Of a DNA stretch of 64,000 nt, positions 9,373 through 17,741 are shown one piece after another. The position numbers and the translations under genes are program-made. The notes beneath the pieces were generated by a model that was not told the DNA's origin, searched no databases, and saw nothing but the letters and a program-made list of their open reading frames with translations. This stretch comes from Micromonospora endolithica (lineage in GTDB: Bacteria; Actinomycetota; Actinomycetes; Mycobacteriales; Micromonosporaceae), in NCBI RefSeq assembly GCF_003626595.1, contig NZ_RBAK01000001.1, forward strand, positions 868,001 through 932,000, given 5' to 3'. Positions within the stretch are counted from its first letter, which is position 1. Every line of letters begins with the position of its first letter.

Positions 9373-10380
9373 ATGACGACGACACGGATCATCGGACGCA
9401 GCGGAATCGAGGTCGGCGCGCTCGGCATGGGTTGCTGGGCGATCGGTGGGCCACTGTGGGGCGACGACGGCCAGCCCTACGGGTGGGGCGAGGTGGACGA
9501 CGACGAGTCGATCCGCACCATCCACACCGCACTGGACCTCGGCGTGACGCTGTTCGACACGGCCAGCAACTACGGCGCCGGGCACAGCGAACGGGTGCTC
9601 GGCCGGGCACTGGCCGGCCGGCGGGACCGGGCGGTGATCGCCACCAAGTTCGGCAACCGCTCCGACGAGGCGACCCGCCGGGCGACCGGGGTGGACGCCA
9701 GCGGAGACCACGCGGTGGCCAGCCTGGAGGGGTCGCTGCGGCGGCTGGGCACCGACCACGTCGACCTCTACCTGCTGCACCTCAACGACCTGCCGGCCAC
9801 CGCCGCGCTCGACCTGGTCGACACCCTGGAGGCCCTGGTCACCCAGGGCAAGATCCGCGCGTACGGGTGGAGCACCGACAACCCCGCCTCGGCACGCGCC
9901 TTCGCGCTGGCCGGACCGCACTGCGCGGCGATCGAGCACGACCAGTCGGTGCTGCACGACAACGCCGAGATGCTGGCCGTCTGCGACGAGTTCGACCTCG
10001 CCAGCCTGAACCGGGGGCCGCTGGCGATGGGTCTGCTCACCGCGAAGTACCAGGGCGCTCCGGTGGCCCGGGGCAGCGACGACGTACGCGGGCTCGCCCC
10101 CGACTGGCTGCCCTGGTTCACCGACGGCGTGCCGGACGCCGCGTGGGCCGGCCGGGTGGCACGGGTCCGGGAGGTCCTCACCGCCGACGGGCGCACCCTC
10201 GCCCAGGGCGCGCTGGGCTGGCTGCTCGCGCGCAGCCCGCGGACCCTGCCCATCCCCGGCTGCCGGACCGTCGCCCAGGCGGAGGAGAACCTCGGGACAC
10301 TGGCGTACGGTCCGCTGCCCGACGCGGCCTTCGCCGAGGTGGAGAAGCTCCTCGACGACGTGCGCGCCGCGCGGGCGTGA
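9373..10380 (+). CDS. Aldo/keto reductase
   Basis: 335-residue NADPH-dependent reductase with a TIM barrel. The catalytic tetrad can be read: Asp and Tyr in FDTASNYGAGHSE, Lys in IATKFGN, and His in LYLLHLNDLP. The C-terminal cofactor site resembles that of bacterial YhdN/YccK-type proteins (LPIPGCRTVAQAEEN). The substrate is unknown. The ATG at 9373 is preferred over an upstream in-frame TTG because it starts at the family N-terminus and coincides with the predicted transcription start. Confidence 0.93.
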   Translation: MTTTRIIGRSGIEVGALGMGCWAIGGPLWGDDGQPYGWGEVDDDESIRTIHTALDLGVTLFDTASNYGAGHSERVLGRALAGRRDRAVIATKFGNRSDEATRRATGVDASGDHAVASLEGSLRRLGTDHVDLYLLHLNDLPATAALDLVDTLEALVTQGKIRAYGWSTDNPASARAFALAGPHCAAIEHDQSVLHDNAEMLAVCDEFDLASLNRGPLAMGLLTAKYQGAPVARGSDDVRGLAPDWLPWFTDGVPDAAWAGRVARVREVLTADGRTLAQGALGWLLARSPRTLPIPGCRTVAQAEENLGTLAYGPLPDAAFAEVEKLLDDVRAARA

Positions 10381-10426
10381 CCCGTGTGACGCATCCGGAT
10401 TCCCCTCGGTGACCGAAGATAGGGGT

Positions 10427-11326
10427 ATGCGGATCCTCATGGCCGGCGCGTCCGGCTTCCTCGGCACCCGGCTGGCCACCCTGCTCACCGCCGACGGGCA
10501 CCGGATCACCCGGCTGGTCCGGCGGGCACCCCGTTCCGAGCAGGAGCGGCGATGGGACCCGGCCGCCGGCCAGCTCGACCCGGCCGTGGTCGCGGAGGCC
10601 GACGCGGTGGTCAACCTGGCCGGGGCGGGCGTCGGCGACAAGCGGTGGACCGACGAGTACCGGCAGCTCATCCGGTCCAGCCGGGTGGACTCCACCACCA
10701 CCCTGGCGGTCACGATCGCCGGCCTGCCCGCCGCGGAGCGGCCGGAGGTGCTGCTCAACTCCTCCGCGGTGGGCTGGTACGGCGACACCGGTGACCGGTC
10801 CGTGGAGGAGGACGCCCCGGCCGGTGAGGGGTTCCTGGCCGACGTGTGCCGGGTGTGGGAGGCCGCGACCCGGCCCGCCGAGGACGCCGGGGTACGGGTG
10901 GTGCGGATGCGGACCGGGCTGCCGCTGCACCGCGACGGCGGGCTGCTCAAGCCCCAGCTGCTGCCGTTCCGGCTGGGCATCGCCGGGCGGCTGGGCAGCG
11001 GCCGGCAGTGGCTGCCGTGGATGTCGATGACCGACTGGCTGCACGCGTCGACGTTCCTGCTGGCCCGCGCCGACATCGCCGGCCCGGTGAACCTGGTCGG
11101 GCCGTCCCCGGTGACCAACGCCGAGTTCACCCGTGAACTGGCCCGGCAGCTGCACCGGCCGGCGGTGGTGCCGATCCCGGGGCTGGCGCTGCGGGTGGTG
11201 CTCGGCGGTTTCGCGCAGGAGGCGCTGGCCAGCACCCGGGTGCTGCCCGGCGTGCTCACCGGAGCCGGGTTCGACTTCCGCCACCCCGACCTGTCCAGCG
11301 CCCTGCACGCCGCCCTCACGGAGTAA
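10427..11326 (+). CDS. TIGR01777 family NAD-dependent epimerase-like protein
   Basis: 299-residue extended SDR. It has the N-terminal loop MAGASGFLGTRL, the family-typical VNLAGAGVGDKRWT and LLNSSAVGWYGDTGDR motifs, and a C-terminal DUF1731 domain (FAQEALASTRVLPGVL). The function is uncharacterised, but the gene is regularly found between dlaT/sucB and lipB in actinobacteria (Rv2216 in M. tuberculosis). The TAA stop overlaps the first bases of a repeat copy. GAAGAT six bases before the ATG could be a -10 box, with no ribosome site. Confidence 0.9.
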   Translation: MRILMAGASGFLGTRLATLLTADGHRITRLVRRAPRSEQERRWDPAAGQLDPAVVAEADAVVNLAGAGVGDKRWTDEYRQLIRSSRVDSTTTLAVTIAGLPAAERPEVLLNSSAVGWYGDTGDRSVEEDAPAGEGFLADVCRVWEAATRPAEDAGVRVVRMRTGLPLHRDGGLLKPQLLPFRLGIAGRLGSGRQWLPWMSMTDWLHASTFLLARADIAGPVNLVGPSPVTNAEFTRELARQLHRPAVVPIPGLALRVVLGGFAQEALASTRVLPGVLTGAGFDFRHPDLSSALHAALTE

Positions 11327-11376
11327 GGAAGGGCCCCCCGTTAACGCCTCGCGTATAGCAGGGGGCCCTTCTTAAC
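11324..11376. repeat. GGGCCC-centred intergenic repeat, copy 2
   Basis: About 53 bp. Arms GAAGGGCCCCC (11328-11338) and GGGGGCCCTTC (11361-11371) pair perfectly around a loop holding the family core GTTAACGCCTCGCGTATAGC. Its first bases supply the stop codon of the TIGR01777 gene. It lies between two convergent genes and could act as a terminator for both. Confidence 0.85.
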
Positions 11377-11385
11377 ACTGGACGG

Positions 11386-12618
11386 TCAGCAGCCGATCAC
11401 CCAGTAGTTGGGGCCGGTCTGCTTCAGGGCGCTGGTGTAGAAGGTGTTGTAGAGGCCCATCCGCTGGTTCGATCCGTTGGCGTACGCGTACCCACCCGAC
11501 TGGTAGGCGCGACCGGCGGTGACGTGCGCGTAGTTGCTGGCGGTGACGCAGGTCGGGCTGGTCGTCGGCGGCGGCGTGGGCGACGCGGTCGGGGTGGGCG
11601 GCGGCGTCGGGCCGGTGGTCGGCGTCGGGGTCGGGTTGGTGCCGCCGCCGTTCAACCCGAAGAACAGCGCGTCGTAGTACGTCGAGCAGATGGTGTCCAG
11701 GACGTACGCCCCGGCGGTGCCGCACTGGTTCGCCGCCGAACCCGGGTCGACGGGCGTGCCGTGGCCCATCCCGGAGACCCGCTGGACGCGGACGTCGTTG
11801 TTGCCGTACACCTCGACGCTGGTGTTCGCGGGCAGCGACGCGGTGCTGGTCGGGGTCTGGGACACCCCCCGCACGTTGGTCCACTGGTCGCGCAGCTCGG
11901 TGGCGTTGGCCGGGACCACCACGTAGTCGGACGTGCCGTGCCAGATCGACACGCGGGGGTACGGGCCGCTGTAGCCGGGGTAGGCGGCGCGGACCAGGTC
12001 GCCCCAGGCGGCCGGGGTCTTGTTCACACCGCTGTTCTGACAGGTGCTGGTCGAGGCCGGTGGGGAGCACCGGTACGGCAGGCCGGCGATGACCGAGCCA
12101 CCGCGGAACACGTCCGGGTAGGTGGCGAGCATGACCGCGCTCATCGCGCCACCGGCGGAGAGGCCGCTGACGAAGACGCGGTTGGCGTCGGTGCCGTAGT
12201 TCGCCTTCGCGTGGTCGACCATCTGTTTGATCGACAGAGCCTCGCCCTGACCCCGCCGGATGTCGCCCTCGACGAACCAGTTGAAGCAGCTCAACGCCTG
12301 GTTCGCGCTGGACTGCCCGGCCACGATCACGGTGAACTTCCACTGGTCGGCGAACTTCTGCCAGCCGCTGTTGGTGAAGTATCCGGGGCCGTTCTGGGTG
12401 CAGCCGTGCAGCAGCACCACCGCCGGGGCGTTGGCGGGGAGATTGTCCGGGCGGTACGCGTACATGGTCAGGTTGCCGGGGTTGGACCCGAACCCGGTGA
12501 CCTGGGTGAGGCTGGCGGCCTGGGCGGGGGTGGACACGGCGACGACCGCCGCGGCGGCCAGGACGAACCCGGCTGCCGCGCCGGCCAGCCGGGCGAAGAG
12601 GGTGGTGTTGCGGCGCAC
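11386..12618 (-). CDS. Secreted PHB-depolymerase-type esterase with C-terminal binding module
   Basis: 410-residue secreted alpha/beta hydrolase. A signal peptide covers about residues 1-34 (cut after PAQA). The esterase domain has the oxyanion/nucleophile region with the lipase box GLSAGG (Ser154), an Asp in HGTSDYVV and a His in GMGHGTP. A Pro/Thr linker leads to a C-terminal module of about 55 residues (CVTASNYAHVTAGRAY... to GC) with conserved aromatics and two Cys, of a type shared by actinomycete secreted polymer hydrolases and presumably binding a polymer. The substrate (polyhydroxybutyrate, acetylxylan or feruloyl esters) cannot be decided. The GTG start has AGGAGG five bases upstream. 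Confidence 0.88.
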   Translation of the reverse strand: MRRNTTLFARLAGAAAGFVLAAAAVVAVSTPAQAASLTQVTGFGSNPGNLTMYAYRPDNLPANAPAVVLLHGCTQNGPGYFTNSGWQKFADQWKFTVIVAGQSSANQALSCFNWFVEGDIRRGQGEALSIKQMVDHAKANYGTDANRVFVSGLSAGGAMSAVMLATYPDVFRGGSVIAGLPYRCSPPASTSTCQNSGVNKTPAAWGDLVRAAYPGYSGPYPRVSIWHGTSDYVVVPANATELRDQWTNVRGVSQTPTSTASLPANTSVEVYGNNDVRVQRVSGMGHGTPVDPGSAANQCGTAGAYVLDTICSTYYDALFFGLNGGGTNPTPTPTTGPTPPPTPTASPTPPPTTSPTCVTASNYAHVTAGRAYQSGGYAYANGSNQRMGLYNTFYTSALKQTGPNYWVIGC

Positions 12619-12751
12619 GGGGGCCTCCTGTCGGGGATTGTGAACTGGGTCACCCGCGAATTGCCGCGACGTTACGTCGATGTGTCGACGCTGTGACATG
12701 GGCCACGGTCACATATTCACCGGTGTGGAGGTGTGTGCCCGGGTCGTCGGT

Positions 12752-12803
12752 GTTAAGAGGGGGCCCTTCACCTACCGGAGGCGTTAAGAAGGGGCCCTTC
12801 CTT
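12752..12803. repeat. GGGCCC-centred intergenic repeat, copy 3
   Basis: GTTAAGAGGGGGCCCTTC, a central CACCTACCGGAG, then GCGTTAAGAAGGGGCCCTTC. This is the family unit in reverse orientation, lying upstream of both divergent genes (the esterase and the membrane protein at 12850). It is therefore not in a terminator position. No other feature is seen in this 231-bp interval apart from the -10 box at 12837. Confidence 0.85.
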
Positions 12804-12836
12804 GCAGGTCTGACCGGCGTGTCCAGATCCGATTGG

Positions 12837-12852
12837 TAACGTCCGCTGCGTG
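12837..12852 (+). promoter_or_regulatory. Putative leaderless promoter of 12850 gene
   Basis: TAACGT at 12837-12842 lies 7 bases before the GTG start, and no ribosome-binding site is present. The spacing fits transcription starting at the start codon. Confidence 0.5.
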
Positions 12853-14670
12853 CCGACCTCCCCGTCCCTGGCTGCCTCACCGGCCTCCGCGCCCCGCGCC
12901 GTACGCGACCGCCGGGCCGACCTGATCGTCACGCTGGCCGCGCTGGTCCTGGCGGTGTGGGTGACCAGCGGCCTCTGGCGCGACCCGAACGTCCGCACCA
13001 TCACGGTCAACTCCAGCGACCAGGCGCTCTTCGAGTGGCTGCTGGCATTCGGCGGTCACGCGCTGACCCACGGGCAGAACCCGCTGTTCACCGATCTGAT
13101 CAACGTCCCGGACGGGGTCAACCTCGCGGTGAACACCTCGATCACCGTGTACGCGGTGGTGTTCGCGCCGCTGACGTACCTGATCGGGCCGCCGGCCACC
13201 TTCCTGGTGATCCTCACCCTCAACCTCGCCGCCACGGCGTTGGCCTGGTACTGGCTGCTCTCCCGGCAGTTCGGCCTGAGCGGCGTCGCCGCCGGGGTCG
13301 GCGGGGTGTTCATCGGCTTCTCCCCCGGCATGGTCTCGCACGCCAACGCCCACCTGAACTGGACCGCCGGCTGGCTGGTGCCGCTGCTGATCTGGCGGGT
13401 GTTCGCGCTGCGCCACACCACGCACCGGCTGCGCGACGGGGCGATCCTCGGCGTGCTGGTCGCGGTCGCGTTCTCGATCGCCGCCGAGGGACTCTTCTTC
13501 ACCGCGCTGGCCCTCGGCGTGTTCGTCGCCGTGTGGGGGCTGCACCCGGCCACCCGGGCGGAGGCGCGGGCGGCGCTGCCCGGCTTCCTGCGCGGGCTCG
13601 GGGTGACCGCCGTGGTCGCCGCGGTGCTGCTGGCGTACCCACTGTGGCTGCACTTCGCCGGTCCGCAGCGCTTCCACGGCACCGGGTTCGACGCGGTGAT
13701 CCACTCGGAGGACGTCGCGGCCTACGCGGCGTACCCGCGCCGGTCGCTGGCCGGGGAGGTGGGGCTCGGTACCCGGCTCGCCCCGAACCCGACCGAGGAG
13801 AACTCGTTCTTCGGCCTGCCGCTGCTGGTGCTGGCCGTCGCCGCCTTCGTCCTGCTGTGGCGCCGCGCCGCGCCCGGTCGGCGGGCCACCCTCTGGGCGC
13901 TGGGCGTGCTCGGCGTCGGCTTCACGGTGCTCTCGTTCGGCCCGGTGGCGAAGGTCGACGGCCGCCGGTTCGACCTGCCGATGCCCTTCGACGTGCTCGG
14001 GCAACTGCCGGTGGTGAACGCCGCCCTGCCCGCCCGGCTGGCCCTGGTGGTGACGCCGGTGATCGGGGTGCTGCTGGCGTACGCCGTCGACCAGCTCCGC
14101 GCCGACCCGCCCCGGCGGCGTCCGGCGCGGCTGGCCTGGGCGGCGGGGTTCGCAGTGGCCCTGCTGCCGCTGTTGCCGACACCGCTGCTGACCGTCGAGC
14201 GGGAACCGATCCCGGAGTTCATCACCTCCGGCACCTGGCGGGAGTACGTCTCGCCCGGCGGGGTGCTCACCCCGCTGCCGCTGACCCTGGACGTCTACCC
14301 GGACGGCCAGCGCTGGCAGGCGTACGCCCTGGCGCACCGGCAGGGTGAGTTCGCCATCCCGTCCGGCTTCTTCCTCGGCCCCGGCGGCCCGGACGGGCGG
14401 GGCCGCATCGGCCCGCCGCCGCGGCCGCTCGGCGCGCTGGTGGACCAGGCGGGGCGCTCCGGGCTGGTGCCGATCATCACCGCCGGGACGATCGAGGAGG
14501 TCCGCGCCGACCTGCGGCACTGGCGGATCGAGACGCTGGTGCTGGCCGACCAGGTGCACGGCGCCAAGTGGCCGGTGGACGAGGACGCGATCCGGCGGAC
14601 CGCGACGGCGCTGCTCGGGGAGCCGCAGCGGGTCGACGACGTGTGGGTGTGGCGGGTACCGCAGAGCTGA
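12850..14670 (+). CDS. Polytopic membrane protein, probable GT-C type glycosyltransferase
   Basis: 606-residue membrane protein with roughly ten hydrophobic segments between residues 25 and 445 and a soluble C-terminal domain of about 150 residues. The first external loop after the first membrane segment contains an acidic, aromatic stretch (SSDQALFEWLL), in the place where GT-C glycosyltransferases carry catalytic acids. Long loops such as SHANAHLNWTAGW also resemble this superfamily. No specific donor or acceptor can be named. It is followed 52 bases later by another membrane-anchored protein gene. Confidence 0.75.
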   Translation: MPTSPSLAASPASAPRAVRDRRADLIVTLAALVLAVWVTSGLWRDPNVRTITVNSSDQALFEWLLAFGGHALTHGQNPLFTDLINVPDGVNLAVNTSITVYAVVFAPLTYLIGPPATFLVILTLNLAATALAWYWLLSRQFGLSGVAAGVGGVFIGFSPGMVSHANAHLNWTAGWLVPLLIWRVFALRHTTHRLRDGAILGVLVAVAFSIAAEGLFFTALALGVFVAVWGLHPATRAEARAALPGFLRGLGVTAVVAAVLLAYPLWLHFAGPQRFHGTGFDAVIHSEDVAAYAAYPRRSLAGEVGLGTRLAPNPTEENSFFGLPLLVLAVAAFVLLWRRAAPGRRATLWALGVLGVGFTVLSFGPVAKVDGRRFDLPMPFDVLGQLPVVNAALPARLALVVTPVIGVLLAYAVDQLRADPPRRRPARLAWAAGFAVALLPLLPTPLLTVEREPIPEFITSGTWREYVSPGGVLTPLPLTLDVYPDGQRWQAYALAHRQGEFAIPSGFFLGPGGPDGRGRIGPPPRPLGALVDQAGRSGLVPIITAGTIEEVRADLRHWRIETLVLADQVHGAKWPVDEDAIRRTATALLGEPQRVDDVWVWRVPQS

Positions 14671-14722
14671 GCCACGGCCGGCGGGGACACCACGGCGGCG
14701 CGTGGTCGCGTCTAATGGGGTC

Positions 14723-15985
14723 ATGGCCAGATCCCGGATCCGCGCCGCCGCCACCGCCGTCGTCGTGGTCGCCCTCGTGGCGGTGGCCGTGCAGGCGCCC
14801 ATCTGGTGGGCCGCGCGCCGCGACCCGACCCCGGCCGCCGCGGTACCGAGCCGGGTGCACAACCCGTGGCTGTGGCAGGCCACCGTCGGGCAGCATCCGG
14901 TCGGCCCGGCGTCGGTGCTGTTCTTCACCGGCCGCACCCGCTATCTGGAGTCGACCGGCGTGGTCGTCGGGCGCGACGGCGGCTACCGGCTGTTGCCGAT
15001 CCAGGTCGGAGAGGGCCACGGCCCGCTGTCTCCGGACGGCCGGTGGTACCTGCGGCCCGGCACCGGCGGACTGATCGACCTGCGGACCGGCGACGAGCGG
15101 CGTGCGCACCGGCCGGGGCTGCGTCCGCTGACCTGGTTCCCGGACGGGCGGCAGGTCGTCGCGACGCAGGCCAACGACGACGCGGTGCTGACCTACGGGC
15201 CGGACGGGGCGCAGCTCAACGATCCGTCGAAGCCGGACGACCTGCTCGCCGTCGACCCGTGGACCGGAGCCGAACGGGTGCTCCCGGTGGGCACCTTCGC
15301 CAGTCACGCGGCGGCGTCCTGGTCGCCCGACGGATCCCTGCTCGCGGTGGCCGGCCCGGTCAACCCGGGCGAGGAAGCCGCCGAGCGGCACCGGCTGGTG
15401 GTGACCGACCCGAGCGGCGGCGTGCGGTGGCAGGTGGACCTGGACGAGCGCCGGACGCTGGCCGGTCCCGCCGCCTGGTCGCCGGACGGGCGGCGGTTGG
15501 CGCTGCTGGCGTACGACGGTTGCACGGTCTGCCCCGACGCCGCCGAGCTGATCCGACGCGCGTGGCGGGTGGAGTACCTGGACGCCGCCACCGGCCGCCC
15601 GACGGGTGACGCCGTGCCGGTCACCGGCTCGGCGATGGAGCTGGTCGGCTGGCGGGGCGCCGACCCGGTGGTGAAGCGGCACTCCCCGGATGCCCACCAC
15701 GAACGGCGGCACACCGCGCTGGTGGCGCTCACCGGCGCCGGGGAGCAGATCCTGCTGGACTCGCCGGCCGGCGTCAGTGACCTGGTGGTGCCCCGCGACC
15801 TGGTGGCCCGGGCCGCCTACGGCGGGCCGGTGCCCCGCCCGTCGCCGTTCGCCGCGCCGCCCTGGCTGCTCGTGCTGCTCGCCCTACCGGTGGTGCTGCT
15901 CGCGGTGGCGCGGTGGCGACGGCTGGCCCGCCGTCGCCGGCACGCGCCGGCGTCGCCCGGCGGTGAGCCGGCTCACCCGGGGTGA
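14723..15985 (+). CDS. Membrane-anchored beta-propeller-like protein
   Basis: 420-residue protein with an N-terminal membrane anchor or signal (residues 9-30) and a C-terminal membrane helix (LLVLLALPVVLLAVA) followed by a basic tail. Between them are TolB/WD40-like blades, recognisable by repeats of the type SWSPDGSLLAVAG, AWSPDGRRLALLA and TWFPDGRQVVAT. The bulk is probably extracellular. The function is unknown; beta-propellers of this kind usually bind proteins or glycans. The ATG follows TCTAAT by six bases with no ribosome site. It probably forms a unit with the preceding membrane protein gene. Confidence 0.78.
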   Translation: MARSRIRAAATAVVVVALVAVAVQAPIWWAARRDPTPAAAVPSRVHNPWLWQATVGQHPVGPASVLFFTGRTRYLESTGVVVGRDGGYRLLPIQVGEGHGPLSPDGRWYLRPGTGGLIDLRTGDERRAHRPGLRPLTWFPDGRQVVATQANDDAVLTYGPDGAQLNDPSKPDDLLAVDPWTGAERVLPVGTFASHAAASWSPDGSLLAVAGPVNPGEEAAERHRLVVTDPSGGVRWQVDLDERRTLAGPAAWSPDGRRLALLAYDGCTVCPDAAELIRRAWRVEYLDAATGRPTGDAVPVTGSAMELVGWRGADPVVKRHSPDAHHERRHTALVALTGAGEQILLDSPAGVSDLVVPRDLVARAAYGGPVPRPSPFAAPPWLLVLLALPVVLLAVARWRRLARRRRHAPASPGGEPAHPG

Positions 15986-16001
15986 CCGGCCGGTACGGGT
16001 C

Positions 16002-16016
16002 TAGGCTGGTCACGTG
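16002..16016 (+). promoter_or_regulatory. Putative leaderless promoter of lipB
   Basis: TAGGCT (16002-16007) lies 6 bases before the GTG start of lipB with no ribosome-binding site. The same hexamer at nearly the same distance precedes lipA, the LD-carboxypeptidase gene and the MarR gene at 49841. Confidence 0.65.
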
Positions 16017-16655
16017 AGCGCGACGACCTCCGGCCTGACCGCCGTCCACGCCGGCCTGCTCGACTACCAGGCCGCCTGGGACGAGCAGCGCCGGCTGCAC
16101 GAGTCCGTGGTGGCCGGCGAGCGCGGCGACACCGTGCTGCTGCTGGAACACCCGAGCGTCTACACCGCCGGCAAGCGCACCGAGCCGTGGGACCGGCCGA
16201 TGGACGGCACTCCCGTCGTCGACGTGGACCGCGGCGGCAAGATCACCTGGCACGGTCCGGGTCAGCTGGTCGGCTACCCGATCCTGCGGTTGCCCGACCC
16301 GGTCGACGTGGTCGCCTACGTCCGACGCACCGAGCAACTGCTCATCGACGTGTGCGCCGAGTTCGGCCTGACCGCCGGCCGGATCGAGGGGCGCAGCGGG
16401 GTGTGGGTGCCGCAGGACGAGCGGGGTCCGGCCCGCAAGGTGGCCGCCATCGGCATCCGCGTGGCGCGGGGCGTCACCCTGCACGGGTTCTCGCTCAACT
16501 GCGACTGCGACCTGACGTCCTTCGACCGGATCGTGCCCTGCGGCATCCGGGACGCCGGGGTCACCTCGCTCACCGCCGAGCTGGGCCGCCCGATCACGGT
16601 GGCCGCCGCCCTGCCGGTGGTCGAGCGGCACCTGCCGACCCTCGTCGGAGCCTGA
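16014..16655 (+). CDS. lipB: Octanoyl-[ACP]:protein N-octanoyltransferase
   Basis: 213-residue enzyme of lipoate synthesis, moving octanoate from acyl-carrier protein to lipoyl-domain lysines. The family signature [17 protein letters not shown] is present, as are the catalytic Lys in ARKVAAIGI and the nucleophilic Cys in IVPCGI. Its product is the substrate of LipA (19488), and the acceptor domains are those of SucB (2927). Two unrelated genes and the AspRS unit separate it from lipA, whereas the two are adjacent in mycobacteria. Confidence 0.96.
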   Translation: MSATTSGLTAVHAGLLDYQAAWDEQRRLHESVVAGERGDTVLLLEHPSVYTAGKRTEPWDRPMDGTPVVDVDRGGKITWHGPGQLVGYPILRLPDPVDVVAYVRRTEQLLIDVCAEFGLTAGRIEGRSGVWVPQDERGPARKVAAIGIRVARGVTLHGFSLNCDCDLTSFDRIVPCGIRDAGVTSLTAELGRPITVAAALPVVERHLPTLVGA

Positions 16656-16669
16656 GAGACCCGACCCGG

Positions 16670-17293
16670 TCACCCGGTGCGCGCGGCGGCCATCAGGTCA
16701 CGCAGTCTCCCCACCGGCTGGATTCCCGGTACCGGTGCGTGGTCGCCGACGACAAGCGTCGGCACGCCGGTCACCCCCCGTTCGACGGCCCGGCGGCGGT
16801 CGGCGCGTACCTCGTCGGCGTAGCGGTCGCCGTCGAGCAACACCCGCACCTCGGCGTCGTCCAGGCCCACCTCCGTCGCCAGGTCGCGCAGCGTGTGCGG
16901 GTCGGCGACGTCGCGCCCCTGCGAGTGGTACGCCCGCAGCAGGCGCTCCAGCATCGGACCGGCCAGCCCGCGCTCCCCGGCCAGCCGGCACAGCCGGTGC
17001 GCGTCGAAGGTGTTCACCGGACGGGCGCGGTGCAGATCCAGGTCCAGGCCCTCGGCGGCGCCGAGTTCGCGGATGCGTCGGACGCGGGCCTCCGCCCGGT
17101 CGCCCCACCACCGCGCCATCGCCTCGGCCGCCGTCGGCCCCGGTGACCGGCCCGCGTCCGGATCGAGTTCGTACGCCCGCCAGACGATCTCCGGCCGGGG
17201 GCCGGACAGCCCGCCGAGCGCGGCGTCCAGTCGCCGCTTGCCGATCCAGCACCAGGGACAGAGCACATCGACGTACGCCTCGACGACGGTCAT
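16670..17293 (-). CDS. DsbA-family (FrnE-like) oxidoreductase
   Basis: 207-residue cytoplasmic protein with a thioredoxin fold of the DsbA/FrnE class. The active site CPWCW lies near residues 12-16, followed by IGKRRLD, and the cis-Pro loop is in TGVPTLVVGD. There is no signal peptide. FrnE-like proteins are implicated in polyketide tailoring and in disulfide isomerisation; the role here is unknown. Its start lies 5 bases downstream of the stop of the ABM gene, so the two are probably cotranscribed. It is convergent with lipB. Confidence 0.9.
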   Translation of the reverse strand: MTVVEAYVDVLCPWCWIGKRRLDAALGGLSGPRPEIVWRAYELDPDAGRSPGPTAAEAMARWWGDRAEARVRRIRELGAAEGLDLDLHRARPVNTFDAHRLCRLAGERGLAGPMLERLLRAYHSQGRDVADPHTLRDLATEVGLDDAEVRVLLDGDRYADEVRADRRRAVERGVTGVPTLVVGDHAPVPGIQPVGRLRDLMAAARTG

Positions 17294-17298
17294 CGGCC

Positions 17299-17661
17299 TC
17301 ACGAGTCCTGTCGCCGTGGCCCGGGGCCGACCTCGCGTACCACGCGGAACGTCGGGCGGCTGCTGGTACGCGCCTCGGCCCGGCCGGCGAGCGCGGCCAT
17401 GGCCGTGGTGATGGCGGCCATCCGCCCCTCGGTGTCCGAGGTCTCCACGAAGTGCCGGTAGTCGGCCTCGGTGGCCCAGTGCACGATGTTGACGACCCGG
17501 GTGCCGTCGGTGCTCGCGTGGAAGCGGGCCGACCGGTAGCCGGGGTAGAAGCGCACCCACCGTTCCTGGATCGCCGCGAAGGCCTCGACCACCTCCCGCT
17601 CTGTCTCCACCCCGTCCACCGCGTGCTCGATGATCGAATAGAAGCCGTCGTCCGTGGCCAT
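17299..17661 (-). CDS. Antibiotic-biosynthesis-monooxygenase (ABM) domain protein
   Basis: 120-residue cytoplasmic protein with a ferredoxin-like ABM fold. It contains the pattern [27 protein letters not shown] followed by [12 protein letters not shown] proteins include cofactor-free oxygenases and heme-degrading enzymes, and many are uncharacterised. The ATG start has GAGGGG ten bases upstream. It is the first gene of a two-gene unit with the DsbA-like gene, a pairing that suggests redox tailoring of a small molecule (inference). Confidence 0.8.
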   Translation of the reverse strand: MATDDGFYSIIEHAVDGVETEREVVEAFAAIQERWVRFYPGYRSARFHASTDGTRVVNIVHWATEADYRHFVETSDTEGRMAAITTAMAALAGRAEARTSSRPTFRVVREVGPGPRRQDS

Positions 17662-17741
17662 CGATGAATCCCCTCCCCGCTCCCACCGCGACCAGCCTGC
17701 AACCTCCACCAAGGTTGAGGTCAATCCCCGGGTGGAGTGGG

